From the NCBI GenBank assembly GCA_002401655.1, contig NVTT01000017.1, forward strand, positions 37,805-43,720: a DNA stretch of 5,916 bases, given 5' to 3'. Position 1 is the first letter of the stretch. The number at the start of each line of letters is the position of its first letter. The DNA comes from Gammaproteobacteria bacterium (GTDB lineage: Bacteria; Pseudomonadota; Gammaproteobacteria; Enterobacterales; Kangiellaceae). This document shows positions 5,604 to 5,916 of the stretch, in pieces. The position numbers were made by a program, and so were the translations under genes. Below the pieces are notes generated by a model that saw only the letters and a list, made by a program, of their open reading frames with translations, did not search any database and was not told the origin of the DNA.

Positions 5604-5648
5604 TCGGTTTAGTTAGGCAATTTTTGAGTTAATGAAATATGTGAATAG

Positions 5649-5656
5649 ATTATAGC
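5649..5656 (-). promoter_or_regulatory. Extended -10 promoter for the FHA-cyclase gene
   Basis: On the minus strand this reads GCTATAAT, preceded by T at 5657: a perfect TGnTATAAT extended -10 element. The -35 position (about 5672-5677) reads AATATC and is poor, which an extended -10 can compensate. Transcription would begin near 5642, giving a leader of about 38 bases. The spacer and -35 region are occupied by the direct repeats at 5657-5686. Confidence 0.5.
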
Positions 5657-5686
5657 ATTGAACCTTTAGGTGATATTGAACCTTTA
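5657..5686. repeat. Pair of 12-bp direct repeats over the cyclase promoter
   Basis: ATTGAACCTTTA occurs at 5657-5668 and 5675-5686, with starts 18 bp apart. The first copy directly abuts the extended -10 box, and the second covers the -35 position and reaches the stop codon of the methyltransferase gene. The placement suggests regulator half-sites controlling the cyclase promoter, though a local duplication without function is possible. Confidence 0.5.
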
Positions 5687-5916
5687 ACCCAATATGTCGA
5701 TTGCATTTTGTTTTTGCGCAATAAAGGCGTTAGTTGGGCGACCATCACTTAGTCTTTCTAGTTGGTCGTAAAATATTTTATAACCGGAAAAAATATTTGC
5801 TAATTCGCCATGTTTTAATAAATACCTAGGGTTTTTAGGGCTTCCGAATTTCTCACATCCTTCTAAGAAGGTTTGATAGACAATAAAACCATTTGGTTTT
5901 AACAATCTGTCTATGT
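5684..5916 (-). CDS. Class I SAM-dependent methyltransferase, C-terminal part (cut by the right edge)
   Basis: The frame is open to the right edge (it continues upstream as I-D-R before LLKPNGF), so this is the last part of a longer gene; the TTG at 5905-5903 is an internal leucine, not a start. The IDRLLKPNGFIVYQTF segment matches the post-motif III strand of Rossmann-fold methyltransferases (typically LKPGGxLIYETF). The following EGCEKFGSPKNPRYLLKHGEL resembles the GNxxFGxPxxPxFLLxxGEL stretch of a common bacterial group of small methyltransferases of unknown substrate, distantly like TehB. The SAM-binding GxGxG motif would be outside the window. It ends 80 bp before the cyclase gene with no clear terminator, so read-through into the cyclase gene is possible. 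The substrate cannot be assigned. Confidence 0.78.
   Translation of the reverse strand, partial: IDRLLKPNGFIVYQTFLEGCEKFGSPKNPRYLLKHGELANIFSGYKIFYDQLERLSDGRPTNAFIAQKQNAIDILG

Overview
The window is AT-rich with dense, compact genes. It looks like chromosomal DNA from a gammaproteobacterium, plausibly a marine, low-GC member of the Kangiellaceae/Oceanospirillales type. That placement is an inference: it rests on a DUF3530-like protein, an ECF sigma factor paired with an anti-sigma protein of a recognisable type, and a lysine/alanine histone-like protein. No rRNA, tRNA, CRISPR array, insertion sequence or phage gene was seen.

Left part (1-1906). An ECF-type RNA polymerase sigma factor (1044-1772, minus) is followed one base later by a single-pass membrane protein that is almost certainly its anti-sigma factor (158-1042, minus). 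The two form a translationally close operon. Its leader (1773-1906) holds a candidate sigma-70 promoter and an 11-bp inverted repeat, one arm of which contains the sigma factor's Shine-Dalgarno sequence. Positions 1-157 hold no gene, but carry a good promoter and a strong ribosome binding site for a minus-strand gene that starts just beyond the left edge.

Middle (1907-4029). A secreted or periplasmic DUF3530-like alpha/beta-hydrolase-fold protein (1907-3019, plus) diverges from the sigma operon. After a 261-bp AT-rich gap with a 21-bp tandem repeat comes a 233-residue histone-H1-like Lys/Ala protein (3281-3982, plus) with six 9-residue repeats. It ends at a perfect 28-bp palindrome that serves as a two-way terminator.

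Right part (4030-5916), all minus strand. In transcription order: the 3' end of a class I SAM-dependent methyltransferase (cut by the right edge), a class III nucleotide cyclase fused to an FHA domain (4701-5603), and a short ParA-like ATPase without a visible ParB partner (4056-4634). The cyclase has its own strong extended -10 promoter, overlapped by a pair of 12-bp direct repeats. The ParA gene is 66 bp behind it and may be co-transcribed or use its own weaker promoter.

Working together: the left operon is a membrane-to-transcription signalling pair. The right genes suggest cAMP/phosphothreonine signalling next to a DNA- or cargo-positioning ATPase and a nucleoid-type protein. No single known system joins them. 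The most notable features are the cyclase with a replaced catalytic arginine, the RBS-pairing leader of the sigma factor, and the repeat-overlapped cyclase promoter.
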